The position numbers and the translations under genes were made by a program. The notes under the pieces are model-generated. The model was not told the origin of the DNA. It was given only the letters and a program-made list of their open reading frames with translations, and searched no databases. 50,569 nucleotides of DNA from assembly GCF_042662125.1 (NCBI RefSeq), contig NZ_JBHSXL010000013.1, forward strand, positions 1 through 50,569. Reading direction: 5' to 3'. Below are positions 34,339 to 43,407 of this stretch, piece by piece (the stretch's first letter is position 1; each line of letters begins with the position of its first letter). The stretch is from Halopenitus salinus. Lineage in GTDB: Archaea > Halobacteriota > Halobacteria > Halobacteriales > Haloferacaceae.

Positions 34339-35388
34339 TCATCCGAGCGCGGCCGGCGAGCATCGATCGAGGGTGAGCCGGACGACGGCGACCGAGACGC
34401 ACGCGAGCGCGACGGCCCCGACGACGACCAGATACACGCCGAGGTCGGCGCTGTCGATCGCGAGCCGGGCGGCGGCGTTCACCGGGCCGCCGTCCGCGAG
34501 CGAGCTGCCGGCGAAGACGGCGAGCACGCCGACGGAGTAGAGCAGCTGTGCTCCCCGACGGTCGGGAACGAGCAGCGCGACGGCGACCGCGAGCTCGACG
34601 ACGACGGCGGCGACGGCGGTCGCGAGAACGAGCAGCCACCCGACGTTCGCCACCGGCGTCCCGTTGAACCACAACAGCGCGAGCCAGGCGGCCACCTGGG
34701 CTGGGACGATGCCCACCGCCGTGAGCGCCTTCCCGTCGAGGATCTCCGCGATCGTGACGGGCGCGACCCGGAGCAACTCCATCGTCCCCCGGTCGATCTC
34801 CTCCGTGACCGAATCGACCGCGAGCGAGCCGGAGATGAACACCGGCAGGAAGACCAGAAGCGGGACGAGCACGGTGTATGTGAAGCCGTAGTACGGGCTC
34901 GATCCGATCCGATCGGGAACGTCGAGGGGTCGGGACTCCAGATCGTCGACGCGACGGTCGCGTTCGCTCGCCTCGAGGGTTCGAAGCACCTCCCGAAGCT
35001 GGACGACGACCACCGTCGTCCGGACGTCGGAGTCGGGGACCGTGGCGTCGACGTGTATCCGACCCTCCCGTCGGTCGGTCTCCAGAACGGCGTCGACAAC
35101 CCGCGCGTCGAAGGCGTCGTGGGCGGTTCCGGCGTCCTCGTAGGTTCGCGTCCGGACGCCTGGGACCTCCGCGGCCGCGGCCTCCATCCGGTCGACCGCC
35201 TCGCCGGTGACCGCGACGTCCACCTCCGCGCCGCCGAGCTCCCCCGGATCGTACATCGAGACGAGCCCGACGACGAGGAACGAGGAGAACGCGGCGATGA
35301 AGAGCTGGATCGCGAGCGCGAGGACGATCGTCTTCTCCGCGCGCAGCCCGGCCAGCTCCCGTCTCGCGATCGTCGCCCTGCTACCCAT
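34339..35388 (-). CDS. ABC-2 type transporter permease
   Basis: 349 residues. N-terminal helix (TIVLALAIQLFIAAFSSFLV) followed by a soluble external domain of about 140 residues (YDPGELGGAEVDVAVTGEAV and onward), then five helices. The motif EEIDRGTMELLRVAPVTIAE between helices is the ABC-2 permease coupling region; KALTAVGIVPAQVAAWL follows. It overlaps the PrsW-fused permease by 8 bases. With that protein and the ATPase at 37249 it forms one exporter operon (ATPase first, then fused permease, then this one). The substrate is unknown. Confidence 0.85.
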   Translation of the reverse strand: MGSRATIARRELAGLRAEKTIVLALAIQLFIAAFSSFLVVGLVSMYDPGELGGAEVDVAVTGEAVDRMEAAAAEVPGVRTRTYEDAGTAHDAFDARVVDAVLETDRREGRIHVDATVPDSDVRTTVVVVQLREVLRTLEASERDRRVDDLESRPLDVPDRIGSSPYYGFTYTVLVPLLVFLPVFISGSLAVDSVTEEIDRGTMELLRVAPVTIAEILDGKALTAVGIVPAQVAAWLALLWFNGTPVANVGWLLVLATAVAAVVVELAVAVALLVPDRRGAQLLYSVGVLAVFAGSSLADGGPVNAAARLAIDSADLGVYLVVVGAVALACVSVAVVRLTLDRCSPAALG

Positions 35389-37252
35389 GGAGGCTCACCA
35401 CCGAGAGGTTGTACGCCGCGTGGACGAGGGTGGCGATCGCGAGGGCGATCGCGTACTGCGAACGGCCGCGTCGCGCGCCCAACGCGGCGATCGACGTGGC
35501 GACGACGTGGAGAACGAGCGGCGCGAGAAAGAGGCCGAGCGCGACGAGCGCGACGAACCCGGGCGAGCCGGCGGGCAGCACGCCCGAGGGCGTAAACGCC
35601 GCACGCCCGAGAACGAGCTCCGAGAGGCCGACGACCTGAACGACCGCCGTGAGCTTCTCGCCGAGGAAGAAGCCGAGCCCGGAGGCGGCGCCCACGGCGA
35701 GCGCGCTTCGAGTCGACCGCTCGAAGGTCCCGGAGACGAACCCGGCGTAGACGGGGACGCTCTTCGCGATCTCCTCGATGAACGCGACGGCGACGAGGAG
35801 GATGGGCACGGAGACGGCGACCGGAAGCGCGAAGAGGACGGCGACGGCGAGCAACTCCGCGAGAAAGACGAACGGGATCGTACACGCGACGAGGATCACC
35901 ATCGACCGAAGCCCGGAGAGGCGCACGGAGAGAGCGTCGAGGAACTTCGCGGGAACGCGTTTTTGGGAGAACATGTCCTCCTCACGATAGGTCCCCGCGC
36001 CGAGGACGAAACAGAGGGTGCCGGTCAGATAGAACGGGCCGGTCGCAAAGAGGTACTCCCCGACGGTGACCGCGGTACCCTGGAGGTCGCGGACCACGAG
36101 GGTCAGCGGGGAGATGGCGGCGATCGGCGTCACGTTCGTGAAGATGGCGGGGACGAAGACGTAGGTCGTGAGGAACACGGAGATGGCGACGGTCAGGAAG
36201 GTGAGCTCCTTGAACGACCGCGCGAACATCGCGGCGAGGAACGTGGCGGCGAGAAACACGAACGCCACGGGCACGACCGAGAGCACGGTGGTCGCCCCGC
36301 CCCCGACGACCGCCGCGATGCCGGCGGTCACGATCACCGCGGCGAGGAGGTACGGCAGTGACTTTCCGGCGACGATCTCCCCGCGGGTCGCCGGAGAGAC
36401 GAGGAGCAGCTCCCCGCGGCGGTTGACCCGCTCGTCGAGGATGGCGGAGCCGTACGCCTGGATGAGGAAGTTGAACGGCACGAGGAACGCGAACGCGAGG
36501 AGCAGCGAGGCGAACGGGAACGGCGGCGAGATGGACGCCGGCGACCCGGACTGACTGCCGAAGAGGGCGTTCGTCCCGACGTTCGGAACGCCGGAGGCGT
36601 CGCCCTGCGAGCCATCGACTGCGTTCGAATCGTCGGTTCCGCCGCCATCGCCGTTCGTTCCGCTTCCCCCGTCACCGGCTCCGTCTCCGCCACCCCGGCT
36701 GCCGGTCCCGTCGGTTCTACTGGTTCCGTCGCTTCCGCCGTTCCCTCCGGTCTCGATCGCCATGGGCTCGTCCGCGTCGGGCCGCGAGCCGTATCGGAGC
36801 GTGACGCTCACGGGATAGGCGGCGGCCCGGTCGGACTCCGCCGCCATCAGCCGTTCGTTGTACGCGCGGACGGCCTCGCGAACCGTCGCGGCCGCGGCGT
36901 CGCCCTTCCGCGTTCGGCTCGCGTGGAGGCGAACGCCGTCCTCGGTGTCGACCACGATCACGTCGAGTTCCTCGCCGAGGGTGCCGGCATCCGGGGGACG
37001 TGGATCGAGCGCCGGATCGGCCTCGACGGCGTCGTGATACGGCGAGTCGGGAGCCACGCCGACCCGATAGACGTCGCTGTCAAGCGCGACACCGCCGACG
37101 CCGGCCGACAGCGTCGCGGCGCCGACCCCGCCCGCGACGACCAACACGACGATCCCGATCGCGGCCGTGCGACGGTCGATCCCGCCGGCGGTCCGGGTCG
37201 TCTCCCAGCGGGCGATCCGAGCGATCCGGCGAAGTCGTCGACGCGGGATCAC
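35381..37252 (-). CDS. ABC-2 permease fused to PrsW-type intramembrane protease
   Basis: 623 residues from GTG 37252. Residues 1-400 are an ABC-2 permease: first helix at about 30-50, an external loop with a low-complexity Gly/Asp/Ser stretch (about 165-215), then helices with ERVNRRGELLLVSPATRGEI, the permease coupling region. Residues 420-620 form a PrsW-like intramembrane metalloprotease. Its marks are all present: FIEEIAKSVPVYAGF (EExxK), LGFFLGEKLTAV (Glu), LVLHVVATSIAALG (His) and TLVHAAYNLSV (His). A coupled GTGA start with the ATPase and an 8-base overlap with the second permease show a three-gene operon. The protease may process the exported substrate or a partner. Confidence 0.85.
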   Translation of the reverse strand: MIPRRRLRRIARIARWETTRTAGGIDRRTAAIGIVVLVVAGGVGAATLSAGVGGVALDSDVYRVGVAPDSPYHDAVEADPALDPRPPDAGTLGEELDVIVVDTEDGVRLHASRTRKGDAAAATVREAVRAYNERLMAAESDRAAAYPVSVTLRYGSRPDADEPMAIETGGNGGSDGTSRTDGTGSRGGGDGAGDGGSGTNGDGGGTDDSNAVDGSQGDASGVPNVGTNALFGSQSGSPASISPPFPFASLLLAFAFLVPFNFLIQAYGSAILDERVNRRGELLLVSPATRGEIVAGKSLPYLLAAVIVTAGIAAVVGGGATTVLSVVPVAFVFLAATFLAAMFARSFKELTFLTVAISVFLTTYVFVPAIFTNVTPIAAISPLTLVVRDLQGTAVTVGEYLFATGPFYLTGTLCFVLGAGTYREEDMFSQKRVPAKFLDALSVRLSGLRSMVILVACTIPFVFLAELLAVAVLFALPVAVSVPILLVAVAFIEEIAKSVPVYAGFVSGTFERSTRSALAVGAASGLGFFLGEKLTAVVQVVGLSELVLGRAAFTPSGVLPAGSPGFVALVALGLFLAPLVLHVVATSIAALGARRGRSQYAIALAIATLVHAAYNLSVVSLHG

Positions 37253-38331
37253 GGCTCACCCGGTTCATCCTCGTCCGGCCTACCCTCACCAGATCCATGT
37301 CCACTTGGTCCACTCTCGCCCGGTCCATCCCCACCTGATCCATCGACCGTCGCCGAGTTGGATCCCGGGGTTCTGCCGTACCGGCTCGCCATTGGCCGGT
37401 CGACGATGGAGAGGAAGACCGACTCGAGGGTGGGCTCGTCGGTCCGAATGTCGACGACCTCGCCGCCGGCGTCTGCGATAGCCTCGCGGATCCGATCGAC
37501 GTCGGCCATCGACGAGACTCGCGTTCGATATCGGCGAGCGCCGCCCGTGGACCCCTCCGGCGTGGCGTCATCGACCTCCGATCCTCCGCGACTGGACCGC
37601 TCCGCGTCCGGAAGTCTCGGATCGACGTTTGCGGGGTCGATCGTGGTGAACACGACGTACTCCACGGTCCCGTGCTCCTCGCGCAGTTCCGCGACCGTCC
37701 CGCGGGCGGCGATCTCGCCCTCGTCCATGACCGCGACCCGGTCACAGACCGACTCGACGTGGTGGAGGTTGTGCGCGGAGAGGACGACCGTCTTGCCGGC
37801 CTCGCGGAGCTCGCGGACGAACGCGAGCACGGAGTCGGTGGTGACGGGATCGAGTCCGGAGGCGGGCTCGTCGTAGATCAACACCTCGGGGTCGTTCACG
37901 AGCGAACGGGCGATCGCGACCTTCCGTTTCATCCCCTTGGAGACGTCGCCGAGACGTCGACGTCGGTGCTCGAGGTCCAGCCGATCGAGCGCGTCCTCGA
38001 TGCGATCGTCGGCGACCGATCGGGGGACGTCATAGAGGTCGGCGAAGAAGCGGAGGTACGAAAGCGCCGTCATGTCCTCATAGAGCGGGGACTCCTCGGG
38101 GAGAAAGCCGAGCCGTCGCCGCATCTCGGGGTCGGCGGCGTCGTAACCCGCGACCCGAACCGTGCCGCTCGTCGGTTCGATGAGGCCGGCGAGCGTCTTC
38201 AGCGTCGTCGTCTTGCCGGCCCCGTTCGGCCCCACCACGCCGAAGACCTCGCCGTCGCCCACCTCGAAGGAGCTGTCGACGACGGCGGCGAAGTCGCCGT
38301 ACGCCTTGTGGAGCCCCGACACCTCGATCAT
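37249..38331 (-). CDS. ABC transporter ATP-binding protein
   Basis: The start is set at ATG 38331 (MIEVSGLHKAYGDFAAVVDS). 360 residues. Walker A is GPNGAGKTT, the Q-loop region is RLGFLPEESPLYEDMTAL, the signature is GDVSKGMKRKVAIARSL and Walker B is VLIYDEPASGLDP. After about residue 230 it has a regulatory domain (MADVDRIREAIADAGGEVVD) and an acidic Pro/Gly-rich tail of about 40 residues. This is a NatA/DRA-type ATPase. It overlaps the fused permease by 4 bases. The tail is low-complexity and may vary. Confidence 0.9.
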   Translation of the reverse strand: MIEVSGLHKAYGDFAAVVDSSFEVGDGEVFGVVGPNGAGKTTTLKTLAGLIEPTSGTVRVAGYDAADPEMRRRLGFLPEESPLYEDMTALSYLRFFADLYDVPRSVADDRIEDALDRLDLEHRRRRLGDVSKGMKRKVAIARSLVNDPEVLIYDEPASGLDPVTTDSVLAFVRELREAGKTVVLSAHNLHHVESVCDRVAVMDEGEIAARGTVAELREEHGTVEYVVFTTIDPANVDPRLPDAERSSRGGSEVDDATPEGSTGGARRYRTRVSSMADVDRIREAIADAGGEVVDIRTDEPTLESVFLSIVDRPMASRYGRTPGSNSATVDGSGGDGPGESGPSGHGSGEGRPDEDEPGEP

Positions 38332-38455
38332 ACCCGAGGGTGAGCGCAGATCCCCATAAATGCCCGCCCCGGACGGGTCGTCGTCCCCCGCGCTCGGTTT
38401 CGCGTCCGCTAACGTCGCGGACCAGCACCGTTCGACGGTCGCACCAGAACAGGGA

Positions 38456-38461
38456 TTTATG
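38456..38461 (+). promoter_or_regulatory. TATA-like box for the NosL/SafE pair
   Basis: TTTATG at 38456-38461 lies 22-27 bases before the ATG at 38483. Confidence 0.4.
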
Positions 38462-38482
38462 CCAGGTACGAAGCCGGTAGTG

Positions 38483-39070
38483 ATGATGAACCGCCGGACG
38501 GTACTCACGGGATCGGCGACGATCGGCGCGGCCGCGGCGACGGCGGGGTGCCTCGACCGACTGCCCGTCGGATCGGAGGACGAATCACCAGAACCGGTTG
38601 ATCTCTCGGGGGGAAAGTTCGACGACGATCACGGAATGGAGATCGGCCCACACGGGGGCGCGAACGGGCAGATCTACTATGCCGAACACGCCCCCCAGGG
38701 CCGCGAGGACGGGCCGTTCTGGTTCCACACGCTCGTGTTCAGCCTCTTTCCGTTCCACTTCGATCGACTCGATCGCGGATGGGAGGCGGAGGTCGTCTAC
38801 GTGACCGACTTCTCGGCCGTGGACTGGACGATCGAGGAACGGGACGCGGGACCGACGATGCCCTCCCCGACCGCCGCCGAGACGTTTGCCGACGCGAGGA
38901 CCCTCACGTACGTGGTGGAAAGCGACGTGCGGGGCGGGATGGGACCCGGTCTCCATCCGTTCTCCGACGATGACGAGGCCGCGTCGTTCGTCGACGACCA
39001 CGGCGGGCGGACGATCGGCTTCGACGACATCGATCGGACGCTCGTGCAGGGCCTGCGGGAAGACGAATGA
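38483..39070 (+). CDS. NosL-like lipoprotein without the CxxC cysteines
   Basis: 195 residues. MMNRRTVLTGSATIGAAAAT is a Tat signal, with lipobox TAGC. The NosL pattern follows: DHGMEIGPHGGANGQIYYAE, then AEVVYVTDFSAVDWTIEERD and GMGPGLHPFSDDDEAASFVD, then DHGGRTIGFDDID. In classical NosL the first segment is CxxCGM, and its Cys is part of the copper site. Here it is DDDHGM, so the cysteines are gone, while a His takes the nearby place and the Met stays. It may still bind copper with His/Met. It overlaps the SafE-like gene by ATGA, so the two act together. Confidence 0.8.
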   Translation: MMNRRTVLTGSATIGAAAATAGCLDRLPVGSEDESPEPVDLSGGKFDDDHGMEIGPHGGANGQIYYAEHAPQGREDGPFWFHTLVFSLFPFHFDRLDRGWEAEVVYVTDFSAVDWTIEERDAGPTMPSPTAAETFADARTLTYVVESDVRGGMGPGLHPFSDDDEAASFVDDHGGRTIGFDDIDRTLVQGLREDE

Positions 39071-39900
39071 GCGTCGCGTCCGTCCTCGGCATCGACGTGG
39101 CGTTGTTCCTCACGATCGGGCTGTTGGGCGGGGCCCACTGCATCGGGATGTGCGGACCGTTGATCACGGTCTATGCGGAGCGAATGTCGAAGACACCACA
39201 AACGGACGGCGCCACGAAAGCGGACGGCGGCGCGACGGTCACGGGATCGAACGTCAGAAGCGGTCACCTCACGCCCTACGAGGTGCGACAACACGCGCTG
39301 TTCAATCTCGGACGAACGGTGAGCTACACACTCCTCGGCGTCACCATGGGCGCGCTCGGGGGCGCGGTGTTCCTCGGCATCGGCGAGATCACCGCGGCCG
39401 CGAGTCTCGTTCGAGGCGTCATCGGGATCTGTATCGGCGTGTTCGTCGCCGTGATCGGGATGTACTACGTCGTGGGGCGCGCCTCGGTCGGGATCCATCT
39501 CCCCGGCGTAAAACGGGTCACCGGCGTCCTGACGAACTGGGTCGACGGCCTCGCGGGCGGCCCCGGGATCGTCCTCCTCGGCGCGATCCACGGGCTGTTG
39601 CCGTGTCCGATCCTCTATCCGGCCTACCTGTACGCGTTCGCGAGCGGCTCCCCGGCGGCCGGCGGAATCGCGCTCGCCGCACTCGGCGTCGGAACGATTC
39701 CGGCCGTGTTCGCCTACGGAACGGTGATTCAGGGACTGGGCGTCCGGAGGAGACGGATTCTCCACCGCGTGCTCGGCGTGGCCTTCGTGCTGCTCGGATA
39801 CGTGCTCTTCGCACACGGATTGATGGCCGTCGGGATCCACGTCCCCCACCCGATGTTCCCGTTCTGGAACCCCCTCGAGGGGCCGGGCATGGCTCACTGA
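39067..39900 (+). CDS. SafE/DsbD-like (UreH-type) membrane protein
   Basis: 277 residues, six to seven helices. The motif GLLGGAHCIGMCGPLITVYA is in the first helix pair, and the repeat has GAIHGLLPCPILYPAYLYAF. This pseudo-twofold Cys-Pro pattern is typical of the DsbD_2/SafE group, found with copper-oxidase assembly genes. A hydrophilic loop (residues 41-75) separates the first two helices. It is coupled to the NosL-like gene by a 4-base overlap. It may move copper or reducing power across the membrane; this is inferred from family and context. Confidence 0.8.
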   Translation: MSVASVLGIDVALFLTIGLLGGAHCIGMCGPLITVYAERMSKTPQTDGATKADGGATVTGSNVRSGHLTPYEVRQHALFNLGRTVSYTLLGVTMGALGGAVFLGIGEITAAASLVRGVIGICIGVFVAVIGMYYVVGRASVGIHLPGVKRVTGVLTNWVDGLAGGPGIVLLGAIHGLLPCPILYPAYLYAFASGSPAAGGIALAALGVGTIPAVFAYGTVIQGLGVRRRRILHRVLGVAFVLLGYVLFAHGLMAVGIHVPHPMFPFWNPLEGPGMAH

Positions 39901-39935
39901 GCGCCGGTCGTCCCGCCGATCGGTTCGCCGGCAGT

Positions 39936-40664
39936 CTACTCGCCGCCGGATCCGCCATCGGTCGCCTCGACGACGGTCTCCACGTCGGTGGCGACGCGAT
40001 CGCGGTCGACCGTCTCGCCGCGGTACGCCCGTTCGACGATCCCGTGTGGATTGACGAGCAGGGTGACAACGGAGTGCGTGAAGTCGTAGCCGGCGACGCG
40101 GGAGCTGTTCGTGTCGCGCTCGAACCCGATCCCGAGCCGGTCCTCCACGACGCGTTCCGCGGCGGCCGGCGACTCGGGGCGGAGGTAACGCCAGTTCCCG
40201 GCGTCCAGGTCGGCGCCGACCCGGCGAGCGTTCTCACGGAGCGCGTCCGCGTCGTCCCGTTCCGGATCGAAGGTGATCGAAAGGAACACGACCGAGTCGG
40301 TCAGCCCGCGTTCGTTGACGGTGGCCTGGACGTCCGCCAACCGATGGAGGAGGATCCCGCACTCGGCGGGACAGCTCGCGAAGAACGCCGTGACGATCGC
40401 GGTCCGATCGAGACTCCCGGCGTCGATAGGCGTGTCGGCCAGCGGGTCAGCCAGCTCGAAGGCGGGCAGGGGTTGACCGTAGGCCGGATAGGCCAGCTCC
40501 TCGCTTTCGGCCCGCTGATCCGACTGCGGGCCGAGCGCCACGTTCTCGGGGGTGTCGTCGAAAACCGACGAGAGGCATCCGGCCGTCGCGATGGTCGTTC
40601 CGGTCGCCATTCCGCACAGGAGTGACCGACGTCGCATGGTACGGATCGCGTCCGAGCCGTCCAT
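39936..40664 (-). CDS. Sco1/SenC-type copper-chaperone lipoprotein
   Basis: The start is set at ATG 40664; ATG 40637 (MRRRSLLCGMATGTTIATAG) gives the bare Tat signal with lipobox TAGC. 242 residues from the first. The thioredoxin fold shows CxxxC as SCPAECGILLHRLADVQ and the distant His in YDFTHSVVTLLVNPHGIVER. These three residues form the copper site in Sco proteins, which deliver copper to the CuA centre of cytochrome oxidase or to N2O reductase. It is convergent with the SafE-like gene, 35 bases apart. All key residues are present. Confidence 0.9.
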   Translation of the reverse strand: MDGSDAIRTMRRRSLLCGMATGTTIATAGCLSSVFDDTPENVALGPQSDQRAESEELAYPAYGQPLPAFELADPLADTPIDAGSLDRTAIVTAFFASCPAECGILLHRLADVQATVNERGLTDSVVFLSITFDPERDDADALRENARRVGADLDAGNWRYLRPESPAAAERVVEDRLGIGFERDTNSSRVAGYDFTHSVVTLLVNPHGIVERAYRGETVDRDRVATDVETVVEATDGGSGGE

Positions 40665-40749
40665 AGGTGATCTGGTGCGTTCGACGAACGTACCACGACT
40701 CGAACGCGTTACCGCGTGACGCGCCGTCGCGTCTCGGTGGCCACCACCA

Positions 40750-41091
40750 TCACCGATTCTCGGCGGTCGCAACCGACCCCGGAGCGTACATGTAGACCGC
40801 ATAGAGCACGATAACGGCGGTCAGCAGGTCGAGCGAGTGGCTGATGAAGTGGTGTGCGGGCATCGGAACGAGGCCGAGAACGGTACCGGCCCCGACGACC
40901 GAGCGGACCCAGAGGGCGCCGATCGCGGCCGCGATCAGTCCGTACTGGGCTCGTCGACGGCGGCGATAGGCGACCACGCTGACGAGGAAGAGCACCCCGG
41001 TCCCGATCGACGCGAGCAGGATGACGCCGAGGATCGGGATGGCGGCCTCGACGCCCCACGTGGTGGTCGCTGGCGGCATCACGCGAGTCAC
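40750..41091 (-). CDS. Small membrane protein with His residues, near sco
   Basis: GTG 41091 or ATG 41079 starts a product of 113 or 109 residues with three or four helices (AAIPILGVILLASIGTGVLF, then QYGLIAAAIGALWVRSVVGA, and LDLLTAVIVLYAVYMYAP). PMPAHHFISHSLDLL, between two helices, has three His residues and could bind a metal. The family is unknown to me. It is on the same strand as sco, 85 bases upstream of it, and divergent from the HTH gene at 41222. Participation in copper handling is a guess from context. Confidence 0.6.
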   Translation of the reverse strand: MTRVMPPATTTWGVEAAIPILGVILLASIGTGVLFLVSVVAYRRRRRAQYGLIAAAIGALWVRSVVGAGTVLGLVPMPAHHFISHSLDLLTAVIVLYAVYMYAPGSVATAENR

Positions 41092-41221
41092 GTCGGCACT
41101 ACGAGCGCCCGCATAAGAAACACACCGGTCGTGTCGAGGGGAGACCGCGGTCGCCGCGTTCCCGTTCGGTGAAAACCATCACCACGAGTTTAACCGCTCC
41201 GGAGGAACGATACACCGATCA

Positions 41222-41722
41222 ATGTCCGACACCAGGGATCGGATCCGGCGGCACGTCCACGCCACGCCCGGAGTGCACTTTCGACGGATCGGCCGGGAGC
41301 TCGATCTCGCGACCGGCCAGGTCCAGTACCACCTCAGGCGGCTCACGCGTGAGGGGTCGATCGTCGAGGAGCCCGTGGGCGGGAAGACCCACTACTTCGA
41401 TCCCTCCTTCGATCCGTGGGAGCGTCGGGCGATCGCGTTCCTTCGGCGGGAGACCGCGCGTGGCATCATCGTTCGACTCGCCGCGGACGGACCGAAACGA
41501 CCGGGCGCGCTCGCGAACGAGCTCGATCTCGCCGAGAGCACGATCTCCTGGCACCTCTCGACCCTGGAGGAGCACGACGTCATCGACCGATCGGCGACGT
41601 CGCCGATGACGGCATCGCTCGCGCGTCCGGAACGAACCGCGGAGCTGTTGGACGTGGTTTCGCCCTCGCTTCCCGACCGGATCGTCGATCGGTTCGTTCG
41701 CACGCTCGACGACATCCTGTGA
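41222..41722 (+). CDS. Regulator with two winged-helix domains
   Basis: 166 residues. The first domain is at about 1-60: HATPGVHFRRIGRELDLATG, then QVQYHLRRLTREGSIVEEPV and GKTHYFDPSFDPWERR. The second is at about 70-130: AIAFLRRETARGIIVRLAAD, then RPGALANELDLAESTISWHL and STLEEHDVIDRS. It lacks cysteine clusters. A TATA-like GAGTTTAACC at 41185-41194 and a GGAGGA at 41202-41207 precede it. It is convergent with the nosY-like gene and divergent from the small membrane protein. It is the likely local regulator of this copper/nos cluster, by position. Confidence 0.8.
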   Translation: MSDTRDRIRRHVHATPGVHFRRIGRELDLATGQVQYHLRRLTREGSIVEEPVGGKTHYFDPSFDPWERRAIAFLRRETARGIIVRLAADGPKRPGALANELDLAESTISWHLSTLEEHDVIDRSATSPMTASLARPERTAELLDVVSPSLPDRIVDRFVRTLDDIL

Positions 41723-41752
41723 ATCGCACGGGGGTCAAGTGGTTCGAGAGGG

Positions 41753-42622
41753 CTACCGGTCGCGGACCGATCCCATCCGTCCCCGGAGCCGTTCGAGGCG
41801 ATCGCCGACGGCCCCGCCGAACGTCATCGCGACGGTCGAGACGCCGACGCCGATCGCCGTCCAGCCCAGCAGGCTTGCGATCGCCCGGAAGGGCGAGACG
41901 AATCCGGAATCGGGAGGAAGAGCCACTCCGATGACGCGCTCGAAGACGAGCCCGCGAAAGGCGCCGTTTGGCGGTATCGCGACCCGAGTCGAGAGCACGC
42001 CGGCGCCGACGTCGTCGCCGAGGGACACGATCACCGCGAGATCGCCCCCGAGAACGCCGCCGACGAGAACGAGAGCGGCGATCGCGAGGGCGCCGCGTCG
42101 GCTTCCAGCGATCGTCCCGACGGCCATCGCCATCGACAGGTAGGAGAGCCCGAGTAGAACCACGAGGGCGAGAAAGCGGACGAACAGGACCGGCGAGTCG
42201 ACGCCGGTGTGGATGGCGTAAATGCCCGTGTCCGGGCTCGCGGTGAGCCAGACGTACCCCCCGAGAAGCGCGATCGGCGCCAGCATGGCGACGAGCCCCG
42301 CGACCCGTGCGAGGAGGACGCCACAGACGTATTCGGGCATCGAGACGGGATAGGTCCGAATCATCGCCAGCTCGTCGCCGTCGGCCAGTAACGAACGATA
42401 CCCGAGCACGACCGCGACCAGGGGGACGAGCACTTCCGTCGGGAGCAACAGGTCCACGATCGCGGGAACGAACCCCGTTTCGCCGCCCCCGCCGACCGCG
42501 AGGACCGCGGCGAGCACGACGAGGAGGCCGAAGGACAGGAGCCAGTACCCGGGCGTTCGACGGATCGTTGCGATCTCGCGGCGGAAGATCGTCCCGATCA
42601 CGCGGGCTCGCGATCCCGTCAT
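41753..42622 (-). CDS. NosY-like ABC-2 permease
   Basis: 289 residues with six helices. It starts SRARVIGTIFRREIATIRRT, then ELAMIRTYPVSMPEYVCGVL, the coupling element of the permease, and ends with a helix plus a basic tail. It is overlapped by 4 bases with the nosF-like gene. NosF and NosY form an ABC machine that works with NosD at the outside of the membrane to assemble the copper site of nitrous oxide reductase. The gene order D-F-Y is the classical one. Confidence 0.85.
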   Translation of the reverse strand: MTGSRARVIGTIFRREIATIRRTPGYWLLSFGLLVVLAAVLAVGGGGETGFVPAIVDLLLPTEVLVPLVAVVLGYRSLLADGDELAMIRTYPVSMPEYVCGVLLARVAGLVAMLAPIALLGGYVWLTASPDTGIYAIHTGVDSPVLFVRFLALVVLLGLSYLSMAMAVGTIAGSRRGALAIAALVLVGGVLGGDLAVIVSLGDDVGAGVLSTRVAIPPNGAFRGLVFERVIGVALPPDSGFVSPFRAIASLLGWTAIGVGVSTVAMTFGGAVGDRLERLRGRMGSVRDR

Positions 42623-43407
42623 CTGTTCGACACCCCGGTGACGTGTATCGATTCGGTCGGATCCGTCGACGGCTCGGTCTCCGAGGTCGCCCCGTGGACG
42701 ATCGAGCGGTAGAGGTCGGCCGCAGTGTCGGCGTCGTGTGCGGCGTACAACTCCGGGAGCGTTCCCGAGGCCGCCACCGAGCCGTGTCGCAAAACGACCA
42801 CTCGATCCGCGTATCGATCCACCAGTTCGAGGTCGTGGGTGCTCACGACCACCGCGGTGTCCGCGTCCGCGTACTCCCCCGCCAGCTCGAATACCCGTTC
42901 GCGCATTCCGGGGTCCAGGCCGCTCGTGGGTTCATCAAGTACGAGGACGGGGGGATCGCCGATCGTCGCCTGCGCGATGCCCAGCAGTCGACGCATTCCG
43001 CCGGACAGCGCGTCGACCGACCGATCGGCCGCGTCGGACAGCCCGACGCGTTCGAGGGACGCATCCGGGTCCTCACCGAGCAGCCGCCCGTAGAACGCGA
43101 GCGTCTCACGGGCGGTGAAGGATTCCCGAAACGACGCCCGTTGCGGGAGGTAGCCGATCGGACGGGCCGCGTCCGAGCCACGATACCGGATCGCCCCCTC
43201 GGTCGGCGCGGTCTCGCCGACGATCGTTCGAAGCAGCGTCGACTTGCCGGAGCCGTTCGGCCCGATCACGGCAGTCACGCCGGGGACGACGTCGATCGAG
43301 ACGTCGCTCAGCACCGCGACGCCGCCGTACGTGCGCGTGACGCGTTCGATCCGAACGAACAGTTGATCGCGGTGATCGTTGTGAACGTGCGGTTGATCGT
43401 CCGTCAT
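42619..43407 (-). CDS. NosF-like ABC ATPase
   Basis: 262 residues. Walker A is GPNGSGKST, signature is DALSGGMRRLLGIAQATI, Walker B is VLVLDEPTSGLDPG and the switch His is VVVSTHDLEL. The order and spacing match NosF. The N-terminus (MTDDQPHVHNDHRDQLFVRI) is His-rich. The start codon lies inside a 37-bp direct repeat (43400-43436), and the gene overlaps nosD by ATGA and nosY by ATGA, so all three are translated together. Confidence 0.9.
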   Translation of the reverse strand: MTDDQPHVHNDHRDQLFVRIERVTRTYGGVAVLSDVSIDVVPGVTAVIGPNGSGKSTLLRTIVGETAPTEGAIRYRGSDAARPIGYLPQRASFRESFTARETLAFYGRLLGEDPDASLERVGLSDAADRSVDALSGGMRRLLGIAQATIGDPPVLVLDEPTSGLDPGMRERVFELAGEYADADTAVVVSTHDLELVDRYADRVVVLRHGSVAASGTLPELYAAHDADTAADLYRSIVHGATSETEPSTDPTESIHVTGVSNR

